Assembly: GCA_025458735.1 (NCBI GenBank)
Contig: JALORV010000239.1
Coordinates: 1 to 6,717 of the forward strand
Direction of reading: 5' to 3'
DNA from: Burkholderiaceae bacterium
Lineage (GTDB): Bacteria > Pseudomonadota > Gammaproteobacteria > Burkholderiales > Burkholderiaceae
DNA: 6,717 nt
Every line of letters begins with the position of its first letter. Within the stretch, counting starts at the first letter, position 1. Below, piece by piece: positions 1 to 5,764 of this stretch. A program made the translations under genes and the position numbers. The notes beneath the pieces are model-generated. The model made no database searches and was not told the origin of the DNA. It worked only from the letters and a program-made list of their open reading frames with translations.

Positions 1-219
1 GCGGTCGACGGCGATCTGCGGCCGTGGGCCGGGCAGCGGCCGGCCACCCCCAGCGGGCGGCCGATCCTCGGCCGCTGCGCGGTGCCGAACCTGTTTCTGA
101 ACGTCGGCCAGGGCGCGCTCGGCTGGACGCTCGCTGCCGGCAGCGCGCGGCTGGTGTGCGATGCGATCGCCGCCCGCACGCCGACCATCGATCCGGCGCC
201 TTACGCGCTGCCGGCCTGA
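1..219 (+). CDS. DadA-like FAD-dependent D-amino-acid dehydrogenase, C-terminal fragment
   Basis: This is the last 72 codons of a gene whose start lies before the window; it reads in frame from base 1 to TGA at 217-219. The fragment matches the C-terminal FAD-contacting part of the DAO/DadA oxidoreductase family: a WAGQRPATPSGRPILG block, then NLFLNVGQGALGWTLAAGS. DadA-type enzymes are membrane-associated flavoproteins that oxidise D-amino acids to 2-oxo acids and ammonia and pass electrons to the respiratory chain. Two positions differ from what I recall of classical DadA: Gln replaces Leu in the GLRP motif, and Gln replaces His in the GHGTLGWT motif. It may therefore be a paralogue with another amine or amino-acid substrate. 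The next gene starts 71 bases downstream behind its own promoter-like sequence, so an operon with it is not assured. The family call is fairly secure; the exact substrate is unknown. Confidence 0.85.
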   Translation, partial: AVDGDLRPWAGQRPATPSGRPILGRCAVPNLFLNVGQGALGWTLAAGSARLVCDAIAARTPTIDPAPYALPA

Positions 220-240
220 GTCGCCCGCGGCCGGCCTGCG

Positions 241-269
241 CTGACGTTCCGGATCGCGGCGCCTATCAT
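241..269 (+). promoter_or_regulatory. putative sigma70-type promoter for the aminotransferase
   Basis: CTGACG at 241-246 and TATCAT at 264-269 are separated by exactly 17 bases and match the -35 (TTGACA) and -10 (TATAAT) consensus at 4 and 5 of 6 positions. They sit in the most AT-rich patch of this gap. Transcription would begin near 276, leaving a leader of only about 15 nt before the ATG at 291, with no recognisable SD in it. This is prediction from sequence only. Confidence 0.5.
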
Positions 270-290
270 TTCGTCATCCATCCCAACGCC

Positions 291-1604
291 ATGCACACCG
301 ACTCGAAAATCCTGCATCGCCAGCTACGCGGCCAGTTTCCGATCGCGGTGGCGGGCGCCGGCTGCTGGATCACCGACGCCCTCGGGCACGGCCACCCCGA
401 CGTGCTGGCGGCGATGCATGCGCAGATCGATGCCATCGCGTATGCCCACACCAGCTTCTTCTCCACCGCTGTCGCCGAGGAACTCGCTGACGAACTGATC
501 GCGCAGGCGCCGCCCGGCATCACGCACGCCTATCTGGTCAGCGGCGGCTCGGAGGCGATGGAGGCGGCGCTCAAGCTGGCGCGGCAGTATTTCGTCGAAA
601 AGGGCGAGCCGCAGCGGGCGCGGTTCATCGCGCGTCGCAACAGTTATCACGGCAACACGCTCGGCGCGCTCGCGGTCGGCGGCAACGCCTGGCGGCGCCG
701 CCAGTTCGCGCCGCTGCTGATCGACGTCGAGCACGTGGCGCCGACCTACGCCTGGCGCGACCAGCGCGACGGCGAAACCCCCGGGCAGTACAGCGCCCGG
801 CTGGTCGAGGAACTGCGCGCAACCATCGAGCGCGTCGGCGGCAGCAACGTCATCGCCTTCGTCGCCGAAACCGTCGGTGGCGCCACCAGCGGCGCGCTGA
901 CGCCGCCGCCGGGCTACTTCAAGGCGGTGCGCGAACTGTGCGATGAGCACGGCATCCTGCTGATCCTCGACGAGGTGATGTGCGGCATGGGCCGCACCGG
1001 CACGTTGCACGCCTGCACGCAGGAGGGCGTGGCGCCGGACCTGCTGGCGATCGCCAAGGGGCTCGGGGGCGGTTACCAGCCGGTGGGCGCCGTGCTGATC
1101 GGCGGCCGCGTGATCGACGCGATCGCGGCCGGCAGCGGCTTCTTCCAGCACGGCCACACCTACATCGGGCATCCGGTCGCCTGTGCCGCCGCGCTCGCCG
1201 TGCAGCGCGTGCTCGCGCGCGACGGACTGGTCGAGCGCTGCGCGCGGCAGGGCGCGCGCCTGCGCGACGAACTCGACGAAGCGTTCCGCTACCACCCGTA
1301 TGTCGGCGAGGTGCGTGGACGGGGGTTGTTCCAGGCGATCGAACTGGTGGCCGACCGCAGCACCAAGGAGCCCTTCGACCCGGCGCTCAGGCTGGCGGCG
1401 CGGATCAAGCGCACGGCCATGGAGCTCGGGCTGCTGTGCTATCCGATGGGCGGCACCGTCGACGGCGCGCGCGGCGACCATGTGCTGCTGGCGCCGCCCT
1501 TCATCATCGGCGACGACGAACTCGACATCCTGATCGAGCGGCTGGTGGAGGCCGTCGACACAGCCATCGCCGCCGTCGCCCCGGACGCCCCCAAGGCCCG
1601 CTGA
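291..1604 (+). CDS. class III PLP-dependent aminotransferase, apparently with a short internal deletion
   Basis: The 437-residue product is a fold-type I, class III aminotransferase (the family of omega-amino acid, GABA and ornithine aminotransferases), which moves an amino group between an amine or amino acid and a keto acid via pyridoxal phosphate in the cytoplasm. Visible motifs are SGGSEA (84-89, phosphate-binding region), SYHG (118-121, ring stacking), LILDEV with Asp227 for the pyridine nitrogen, and IAKGLGGGY with Lys256 as the Schiff-base lysine, 29 residues after the Asp. [12 protein letters not shown] follows, with an RGRG-type C-terminal domain motif further on. ATG 291 is chosen because the protein aligns with the family from there and the frame farther upstream overlaps the DadA-like gene. 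No SD is visible. The segment after CWITDA runs straight into LGHGHP, so the usual G-x-x-YLD-x-x-GG stretch of about 16 residues is missing at residue 30/31 (about base 381). This may impair activity. The next gene follows after 83 bases. The specific substrate is not assignable. Confidence 0.9.
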   Translation: MHTDSKILHRQLRGQFPIAVAGAGCWITDALGHGHPDVLAAMHAQIDAIAYAHTSFFSTAVAEELADELIAQAPPGITHAYLVSGGSEAMEAALKLARQYFVEKGEPQRARFIARRNSYHGNTLGALAVGGNAWRRRQFAPLLIDVEHVAPTYAWRDQRDGETPGQYSARLVEELRATIERVGGSNVIAFVAETVGGATSGALTPPPGYFKAVRELCDEHGILLILDEVMCGMGRTGTLHACTQEGVAPDLLAIAKGLGGGYQPVGAVLIGGRVIDAIAAGSGFFQHGHTYIGHPVACAAALAVQRVLARDGLVERCARQGARLRDELDEAFRYHPYVGEVRGRGLFQAIELVADRSTKEPFDPALRLAARIKRTAMELGLLCYPMGGTVDGARGDHVLLAPPFIIGDDELDILIERLVEAVDTAIAAVAPDAPKAR

Positions 1605-1624
1605 GCCCGTGGAAACCCTCCGCC

Positions 1625-1653
1625 TTGCGCCGCCGGCCGGTGGGCGCTAAGGT
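1625..1653 (+). promoter_or_regulatory. possible promoter for the TRAP binding-protein gene
   Basis: TTGCGC at 1625-1630 and TAAGGT at 1648-1653 are spaced by 17 bases and keep the most conserved promoter positions (TTG of the -35; first, second and last base of the -10). Transcription would start near 1660 and give a leader of about 28 nt that includes the AGGAG at 1674-1678. GC-rich DNA yields such matches by chance, so this is a modest prediction. It would let the transporter be expressed independently of the aminotransferase. Confidence 0.35.
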
Positions 1654-1687
1654 GCACGTCCCCGCGGGGCAACAGGAGACTTTCACA

Positions 1688-2674
1688 ATGAACTTCAGGA
1701 TTTCGATGTGCGCGGCCGCATTCGCGTCGGCCTTCGTGGCTGTCGCCGCCGCGCCGGGCGCGGTCAGCGCGCAGCAGCAAAAATTCATCACCATCGGTAC
1801 CGGCGGCGTGACCGGCGTGTACTACCCCGCCGGCGGCGCGATCTGCCGCCTGGTCAACCGCGACCGTGCCAAGCACGGCCTGCGCTGCTCGGTCGAGTCC
1901 ACGGGCGGCTCGGTGGCCAACGTCAACCTGCTGAAGTCGGGCGAGATCGAGTTCGGCGTCGCGCAGTCCGACGTGCAGTACAACGCGTCCAAGGGCCAGG
2001 GCCAGTTCCAGAAGGACGGCGCGGTCAGCGACCTGCGTGCGGTGTTCGCGCTGCATCCGGAGCCCTTCACGGTGGTGGCGCGCAAGGAAGCGAACATCAC
2101 CAAGTTCGAGGACTTCAAGGGCAAGCGCTTCAACGTCGGCAACCCCGGCTCGGGCACGCTGGCGTCGATGAACGAGCTGCTCGGCGCGATGGGCTGGACC
2201 ATGAAGGACTTCGCGCTTGCTTCCGAGCTGCGGCCCGACGAGCATGGCCCGGCGCTGTGCGACGGCAAGATCGACGGCTTCTTCTACGCCGTCGGCCATC
2301 CGTCGGCCAACATCCAGGACCCGACCACCATCTGCGGCGCCAAGCTGGTGTCGCTGACCGGGCCGGCCGTCGACAAGCTGGTCAAGGAAAGGCCGTTCTA
2401 CGCGATGGCGACCATTCCGGGCGGCATGTATCCGAACAACCCGAACCCGACCACGACCTACGGCGTGCAGGCCACCGTGGTCAGCTCGGCCAAGGTCCCG
2501 GACGAGGTCGTCTACGTGATCGTCAAGACCGTGTTCGACAACCTCGACGAGTTCAAGAAGCTGCATCCGGCGCTCGCCAACCTCAAGGCCGAGGACATGG
2601 TCAAAAATGGAATCTCGGCACCGCTGCATCCCGGCGCTGCCAAGTTCTACAAGGAAAAAGGTCTGATCAAGTAG
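1688..2674 (+). CDS. TRAP transporter solute-binding protein, TAXI family
   Basis: The 328-residue product is a periplasmic receptor of a TAXI-type tripartite ATP-independent periplasmic (TRAP) transporter; it binds the substrate and delivers it to the membrane permease encoded next. The N-terminus is a Sec signal peptide: a basic start, a hydrophobic core of Ala/Val/Phe (about 8-22) and a cleavage site after VSA (28). The mature protein opens with the family signature [20 protein letters not shown], and later shows [37 protein letters not shown] and ATIPGGMYP blocks. It ends with [16 protein letters not shown], the usual C-terminal helix region. Length is normal and no lesion is evident, unlike both neighbours. 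The start is fixed by AGGAG (1674-1678), 9 bases before the ATG. Known TAXI receptors handle small carboxylates and amino acids such as glutamate; the ligand here is not readable. A terminator-like hairpin lies between it and the permease gene. Confidence 0.95.
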   Translation: MNFRISMCAAAFASAFVAVAAAPGAVSAQQQKFITIGTGGVTGVYYPAGGAICRLVNRDRAKHGLRCSVESTGGSVANVNLLKSGEIEFGVAQSDVQYNASKGQGQFQKDGAVSDLRAVFALHPEPFTVVARKEANITKFEDFKGKRFNVGNPGSGTLASMNELLGAMGWTMKDFALASELRPDEHGPALCDGKIDGFFYAVGHPSANIQDPTTICGAKLVSLTGPAVDKLVKERPFYAMATIPGGMYPNNPNPTTTYGVQATVVSSAKVPDEVVYVIVKTVFDNLDEFKKLHPALANLKAEDMVKNGISAPLHPGAAKFYKEKGLIK

Positions 2675-2703
2675 TCCGGCGGCAAAAGCCGGGCGTAAAG
2701 TGC

Positions 2704-2734
2704 GACGGGCGGCTGCGGCCGCCCGTCTTGTTTT
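2704..2734 (+). terminator. intrinsic terminator or attenuator between receptor and permease genes
   Basis: A perfect 10-bp stem (GACGGGCGGC 2704-2713 with GCCGCCCGTC 2718-2727) closes on a TGCG loop, giving a C(UGCG)G tetraloop of the very stable UNCG class. It is followed directly by TTGTTTT (2728-2734). This is a textbook intrinsic terminator layout. It sits 30 bases after the receptor stop and just before the permease SD (GGGGAGA, 2736-2742). Partial read-through would give much more receptor than permease mRNA, the stoichiometry expected for a binding-protein transporter; that role is inference. Confidence 0.8.
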
Positions 2735-2746
2735 CGGGGAGACAGC

Positions 2747-4219
2747 GTGGACAAGAACAAGCTCGAGAAAGAACTCGGCAAGCTCGAGGAAGAACTCGCG
2801 CCGACCGCGGAGATGCAGCTGGGCGAAACCGACGTCCAGCAGCTGGTCAAGGACAGCGACTTCGGCGGCCGCTCCACCGAGGGCGTCGTCGGCAAGGTGA
2901 TGCTGGCGGTCGGCCTGACGTGGGTGATCTTCCAGCTCTGGTACGCGTCACCGCTGCCGTTCGCGCTGCGCTTCGGCGTGTTCAACGACACCGAGGCACG
3001 CTCGATCCACCTGGCCATTGGCCTGTTCCTCGCCTTCCTCGCGTTTCCGGCGACCAAGAAGTCGCCGCGCGACCATGTGCCGGTGCTCGACTGGCTGCTG
3101 GCAGCCGCCGGTGCGTTTTCCGCGCTGTACCTGATCATCTTCTACCAGGAGCTGGCGCTGCGGCCCGGCAATCCGACGCAGCTCGACATCGTGGTCGGCG
3201 TGGTCGGCATCCTGGTGCTGCTGGAAGCGACGCGGCGGGCAGTCGGCCTGCCGATGGCGGTGCTGGCCGTGCTGTTTCTCGCCTACACGATCCTGGGCCC
3301 CTACCTGCCCGACGTGATCGCGCACAAGGGCGCGTCGATCCCGCGGCTGGTCTCGCACATGTGGATGGTGACCGAAGGGGTGTTCGGCATCGCCCTCGGC
3401 GTGTCGGTGAGCTTCATCTTCGTGTTCGTGCTGTTCGGCACCCTGCTCGACCGCGCCGGCGGCGGCAACTACATGATGCAGGTGAGCTTTGCGCTGCTGG
3501 GCCACCTGCGCGGCGGACCGGCCAAGGTGGCGGTGGTGTCGTCGGCACTGAACGGCTTCATCTCCGGCTCGTCTGGCCAGATCATGCCGCCGGTGATGGG
3601 CGCGGCGGCCTTCCTGATGGTCGAGTACGTCGGCATTCCGTACGCGGACATCGTCAAGCACGCGCTCATCCCCGCGGTCATCAGCTACATCGCGCTCTTT
3701 TACATCGTGCACCTGGAGGCGCTCAAGCTCGGCATCCTGCCGGCGGCGCGCGAGCGCGACCGGACGATGCGCGATCGGCTGGTGTCGTGGGGCCTCGGGC
3801 TGTCCGGCACGATTGCCGTGATGGCGCTGATCTACTACATCGCGCTCGGCGCCAAGGCGCTGCTGGGCGAGGCGGCGCCTTATCTGCTCGGTGCCCTGCT
3901 GGCGTTGGCGTATGTCTGGAGTACACGCGTAGCGGCGCGCCAGCCCGATCTGCCGACCGAGATCGACGTGCAGAACCCGGTGCTGCCGCCGACCTGGCCC
4001 ACGGTGAAGGCCGGCCTGCACTTCCTGATTCCGATCGGCGTGCTGATCTGGTGCCTGATGGTCGAGGAACTGTCGCCGGGCCTGTCGGCCTTCTGGGGCG
4101 TCGTCACGCAGGTGCTGCTGATGGTCACGCAGCGGCCGCTGATCGCGTTGTTCCGGAAGCAGGCGCGGTCGGCCTGCAGGATGTGGTTGGCGGCTGCAAC
4201 GACGGCGCCCGCAACATGA
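2747..4219 (+). CDS. TRAP fused permease, N-terminal open frame (DctQ-like plus first half of DctM)
   Basis: GTG start preceded by GGGGAGA (2736-2742). The 490-residue product begins with a charged segment in which Leu6, Leu10, Leu13 and Leu17 recur at 4-3-4 spacing, suggesting a short amphipathic or coiled-coil helix. Hydrophobic segments begin at about residue 47. Blocks typical of TAXI-linked fused permeases are FQLWYASPLPF, NDTEARSIHLA, LLEATRRAVGLP, DVIAHKGAS, TEGVFGIALGVS, GHLRGGPAKVAVVSSALNGF, GQIMPPVMGAAAFLMVEY and ISYIALFYIVHLEALKLG. After residue 276 the usual segment carrying the ANVVTTGTFTIPLMK motif is absent: Ser-Ser is followed directly by Gly-Gln. True homology ends at about Gln472 (4162). 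The last 18 residues, rich in Arg and Ala, are out-of-frame read-through to the TGA at 4217-4219. Confidence 0.8.
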   Translation: MDKNKLEKELGKLEEELAPTAEMQLGETDVQQLVKDSDFGGRSTEGVVGKVMLAVGLTWVIFQLWYASPLPFALRFGVFNDTEARSIHLAIGLFLAFLAFPATKKSPRDHVPVLDWLLAAAGAFSALYLIIFYQELALRPGNPTQLDIVVGVVGILVLLEATRRAVGLPMAVLAVLFLAYTILGPYLPDVIAHKGASIPRLVSHMWMVTEGVFGIALGVSVSFIFVFVLFGTLLDRAGGGNYMMQVSFALLGHLRGGPAKVAVVSSALNGFISGSSGQIMPPVMGAAAFLMVEYVGIPYADIVKHALIPAVISYIALFYIVHLEALKLGILPAARERDRTMRDRLVSWGLGLSGTIAVMALIYYIALGAKALLGEAAPYLLGALLALAYVWSTRVAARQPDLPTEIDVQNPVLPPTWPTVKAGLHFLIPIGVLIWCLMVEELSPGLSAFWGVVTQVLLMVTQRPLIALFRKQARSACRMWLAAATTAPAT

Positions 4220-5274
4220 TCGGCATCGCGGTGGCTACCGGCTGCGCCGGCATCATCGTCGGCGCGATCACGCTGACGGGGCTCGGCCTGCGCATGACCG
4301 ACTTCGTCGAGTTCGTCTCGCAGGGCAACATCCTCGTCATGCTGGTGTTCACCGCGTTCGTCTGCCTGGTGCTGGGACTTGGCGTGCCGACCACCGCCAA
4401 CTACATCCTGGTCGCCACGCTGATGGCGCCGGTGATCGTCGAGCTCGGCGCGCAGTCCGGGCTGGTGATCCCGCTGATCGCGGTGCACCTGTTCGTCTTC
4501 TATTACGGGATCATGGGCGACATCACGCCGCCCGTGGGCCTGGCGAGCTTCGCCGGCGCAGCCATCGCCAAGGAAGACCCGATCGCGGTCGGCATCCAGG
4601 GCTCGATCTACGCGGTGCGCACCGTGGTGCTGCCGTTCATCTGGATCTTCAACCCGGCGCTGCTGCTGATCGACGTGCACAGCTGGGGCGAGGCGCTGCT
4701 GGTGGCCGTTGCCTCGACCGTCGCCTCACTGCTGTTCGCGGCCGCCACGATGGCGTGGTTCCGCATCAAGTGCCGCTGGTGGGAAGTGGTGCTGCTGCTG
4801 GTCGCGACCTTCGTGCTGTTCCGGCCGGACTTCTTCGCCGACATGATCGGGCCCGAGTACACCGAGGCGCCGGCGTCGCAGTTCACCGAAGTGGTCAACC
4901 GCCTCGACGAAGGCGACCGGCTGGTGTTCCGGATCGAAGGCCAGTCGCTCGAGGGCGAGGACAAGAGCAAGACGGTGGCCGTGCAGCTGGGGCCGAAGGT
5001 GAGCGAAGGCAACCCCGTGGCCGACGCCCGCAAGCGGCTCGCGGAGGCCGGCATGACGGTGAGCGGCATGGGCGAGATGATGCAGGTCGCCAACGTGCGC
5101 TTCGGCAGCCGGGCGGCCAAGGCGCGCATCGAACAGGGCTTCGACATCGTCGGCGTGAAGGTGCCGACCGATCGCGTCAACGCACACTGGTTCTACATCC
5201 CGGGCCTGCTGCTGGCGGCGCTGGTGTGGCTGCTGCAGGGCCTGCGCATGCGGCGCCCGACCGTCGCGGCCTGA
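4216..5274 (+). CDS. TRAP fused permease, C-terminal open frame (second half of DctM plus DUF3394-type domain)
   Basis: This frame is the permease continuation. Homology begins at about 4162 (AVGLQDVVGGCNDGARN), upstream of the ATG listed here. ATG 4216 is the first Met in the frame; it overlaps the upstream TGA as ATGA and would give 352 residues if translation restarted, but there is no good SD. Recognisable DctM blocks are GCAGIIVGAITLTGLGL, LGLGVPTTANYILVATLMAP, HLFVFYYGIMGDITPPVGLA and RTVVLPFIWIFNPALLLIDV. From about base 4771 (CRWWEVVLLL, LFRPDFF) comes the DUF3394-type tail: a hydrophobic segment, a soluble stretch of about 100 residues, and a final hydrophobic helix near 5188-5250. 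The soluble tail contains a GDRLVFRIEGQSLEG strand region and is probably extramembrane. Alone, this half lacks the N-terminal scaffold and first half-site, so independent function is doubtful. Confidence 0.75.
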   Translation: MIGIAVATGCAGIIVGAITLTGLGLRMTDFVEFVSQGNILVMLVFTAFVCLVLGLGVPTTANYILVATLMAPVIVELGAQSGLVIPLIAVHLFVFYYGIMGDITPPVGLASFAGAAIAKEDPIAVGIQGSIYAVRTVVLPFIWIFNPALLLIDVHSWGEALLVAVASTVASLLFAAATMAWFRIKCRWWEVVLLLVATFVLFRPDFFADMIGPEYTEAPASQFTEVVNRLDEGDRLVFRIEGQSLEGEDKSKTVAVQLGPKVSEGNPVADARKRLAEAGMTVSGMGEMMQVANVRFGSRAAKARIEQGFDIVGVKVPTDRVNAHWFYIPGLLLAALVWLLQGLRMRRPTVAA

Positions 5275-5278
5275 GGCG

Positions 5279-5301
5279 CGGCCGCGGAAGTGCCGCGGCC
5301 G
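5279..5301. terminator. hairpin between convergent genes, possible bidirectional terminator
   Basis: A perfect 9-bp stem (CGGCCGCGG 5279-5287 with CCGCGGCCG 5293-5301) with a 5-base loop starts 4 bases after the permease stop and ends 12 bases before the 3' end of the convergent minus-strand gene. No T-run follows on either strand, so it is not a classical intrinsic terminator. It could pause polymerase or protect a 3' end. GC-rich DNA makes short stems common. Confidence 0.4.
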
Positions 5302-5313
5302 TCGGTGGCAGGT

Positions 5314-5643
5314 TCAGCGCGCGGCCGACATCGCGCGCTGCGAGCGCAGGTACAGCACGGTCGCGAAAGAGACGGTCAGCAGCAGCCCGAGCGAGCCGAG
5401 CGCCCACACGGCCCACAAGGCCAGCGTGCCGAGACTCTCGGCGCCTTCGAACAGGCGCTCGAGGCGCAGGTCCCAGGTGGCGCTTGCGATCAGCGGATCG
5501 ATCCGCGCGAACAGCCACTCGCTGCTGTCCGACAGCAGCGCATGGCCGCCCCAGGCCAGCGCAAACCACAGCGCAAGTCCGAGCAGGGCCACGGTCCAGA
5601 CGGCGGTCACGGTGGAACGCGTGAAGTGAGGTTCGCTTTTCAT
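5314..5643 (-). CDS. small two-helix membrane protein of unknown function
   Basis: I do not recognise this 109-residue product. It shows a short basic N-terminus (Lys2, Arg9), a long hydrophobic helix (about 12-37, rich in Trp, Leu, Ala), a middle stretch with mixed charges and Asp/Glu (38-70), a second hydrophobic helix (about 71-99), and a basic C-terminus (Arg100, Arg103, Arg109). By the positive-inside rule both ends should be cytoplasmic and the central loop periplasmic. The coherent membrane pattern argues for a real gene. The start at 5643 is chosen because the frame upstream turns into Arg/Ser-rich low-complexity sequence. No SD is visible upstream of it (on this strand the region reads CCTCCTG). 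It is convergent to the permease and codirectional with the 89-aa gene, 121 bases away. The extreme 3' end includes a 9-bp inverted repeat (5315-5323 with 5332-5340). Confidence 0.65.
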   Translation of the reverse strand: MKSEPHFTRSTVTAVWTVALLGLALWFALAWGGHALLSDSSEWLFARIDPLIASATWDLRLERLFEGAESLGTLALWAVWALGSLGLLLTVSFATVLYLRSQRAMSAAR

Positions 5644-5716
5644 CGTGGATGGCAGGAGGATCAACGGCAGGAACCGGAATTCTGTCGATGTGGCGGCGCC
5701 GGAAAATCCGGAGTTT

Positions 5717-5756
5717 CCCGCCGTCGCACCCGTCGCGTGACGGGCGCGACGGCGGG
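5717..5756. repeat. 40-nt near-perfect inverted repeat (hairpin) between the two minus-strand genes
   Basis: CCCGCCGTCGC (5717-5727) pairs perfectly with GCGACGGCGGG (5746-5756). Inside it, after one A/C mismatch, CCCGTC (5729-5734) pairs with GACGGG (5739-5744), leaving a GCGT loop. That gives 17 pairs in 40 bases. It begins 8 bases beyond the stop of the 89-aa minus-strand gene, where a terminator for that gene would sit. The RNA after it on the minus strand reads AAACTCCGGATTTTCC, with T-residues only about 10 bases on, so it is at best an imperfect intrinsic terminator. A transcription pause, RNA-stability element or protein-binding palindrome are alternatives. Confidence 0.6.
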
Positions 5757-5764
5757 AGCGTGGG

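Larger units (their letters stand above)
2747..5274 (+). pseudogene. TRAP transporter fused permease (4TM + 12TM, DUF3394 tail), disrupted
   Basis: One ancestral gene spans this interval but is read in two frames. Joining the frames at base 4162 (one base lost, for example GGG to GG after the CAG codon at 4160-4162) restores an 842-residue protein. It has a charged cytoplasmic N-terminus (1-45), a DctQ-like small-permease part (about 46-170), the DctM large permease (about 170-675) and a C-terminal DUF3394-type domain (about 676-835). Such fused permeases import the receptor-bound substrate, driven by a sodium or proton gradient. Besides the frameshift, family comparison from memory shows about 35 residues missing in frame after SGSS (base 3572), which would bring the ancestor to about 877 residues. 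No slippery heptamer precedes the shift, so programmed frameshifting is unlikely. Either the gene is dead or the sequence has errors; if the errors are artificial, this is an ordinary intact permease gene. Confidence 0.75.

Noticed and set aside
24..290. Upstream extension of the aminotransferase frame to ATG 24
   Set aside because: It overlaps the DadA-like coding region in another frame, and its translation is Arg/Ala-rich without family similarity; alignment to the family begins at about 291.
324..1481. Long minus-strand open frame of 385 codons opposite the aminotransferase
   Set aside because: Composition rich in Arg, Ala, His and Asp with no recognisable fold; a mirror of high-GC third positions on the true strand.
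1439..2629. Long minus-strand open frame of 396 codons opposite the TAXI receptor
   Set aside because: The plus strand carries an unambiguous TAXI protein with SD and signal peptide; the antisense translation is low-complexity Arg/Val/Asp/His.
2948..4021. Minus-strand open frame opposite the permease
   Set aside because: Extremely His/Arg/Gln-rich translation typical of an antisense shadow; the plus strand encodes clear membrane segments.
1708..4150. Plus-strand frame that stays open from 1708 and ends with the permease C-terminus
   Set aside because: Only its part after about 4162 is permease-like; before that it is Arg/Gly-rich shadow of the receptor and permease. Its openness does not support one giant protein.
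4140..4220. Programmed -1 ribosomal frameshifting in the permease
   Set aside because: No X-XXY-YYZ slippery heptamer in the used frame and no obvious pseudoknot just after 4162; a deletion or sequencing error is simpler.
5654..5660. AGGAGGA on the plus strand as an SD
   Set aside because: No ATG, GTG or TTG at suitable distance opens a credible plus-strand gene; it is in the leader of a minus-strand gene.
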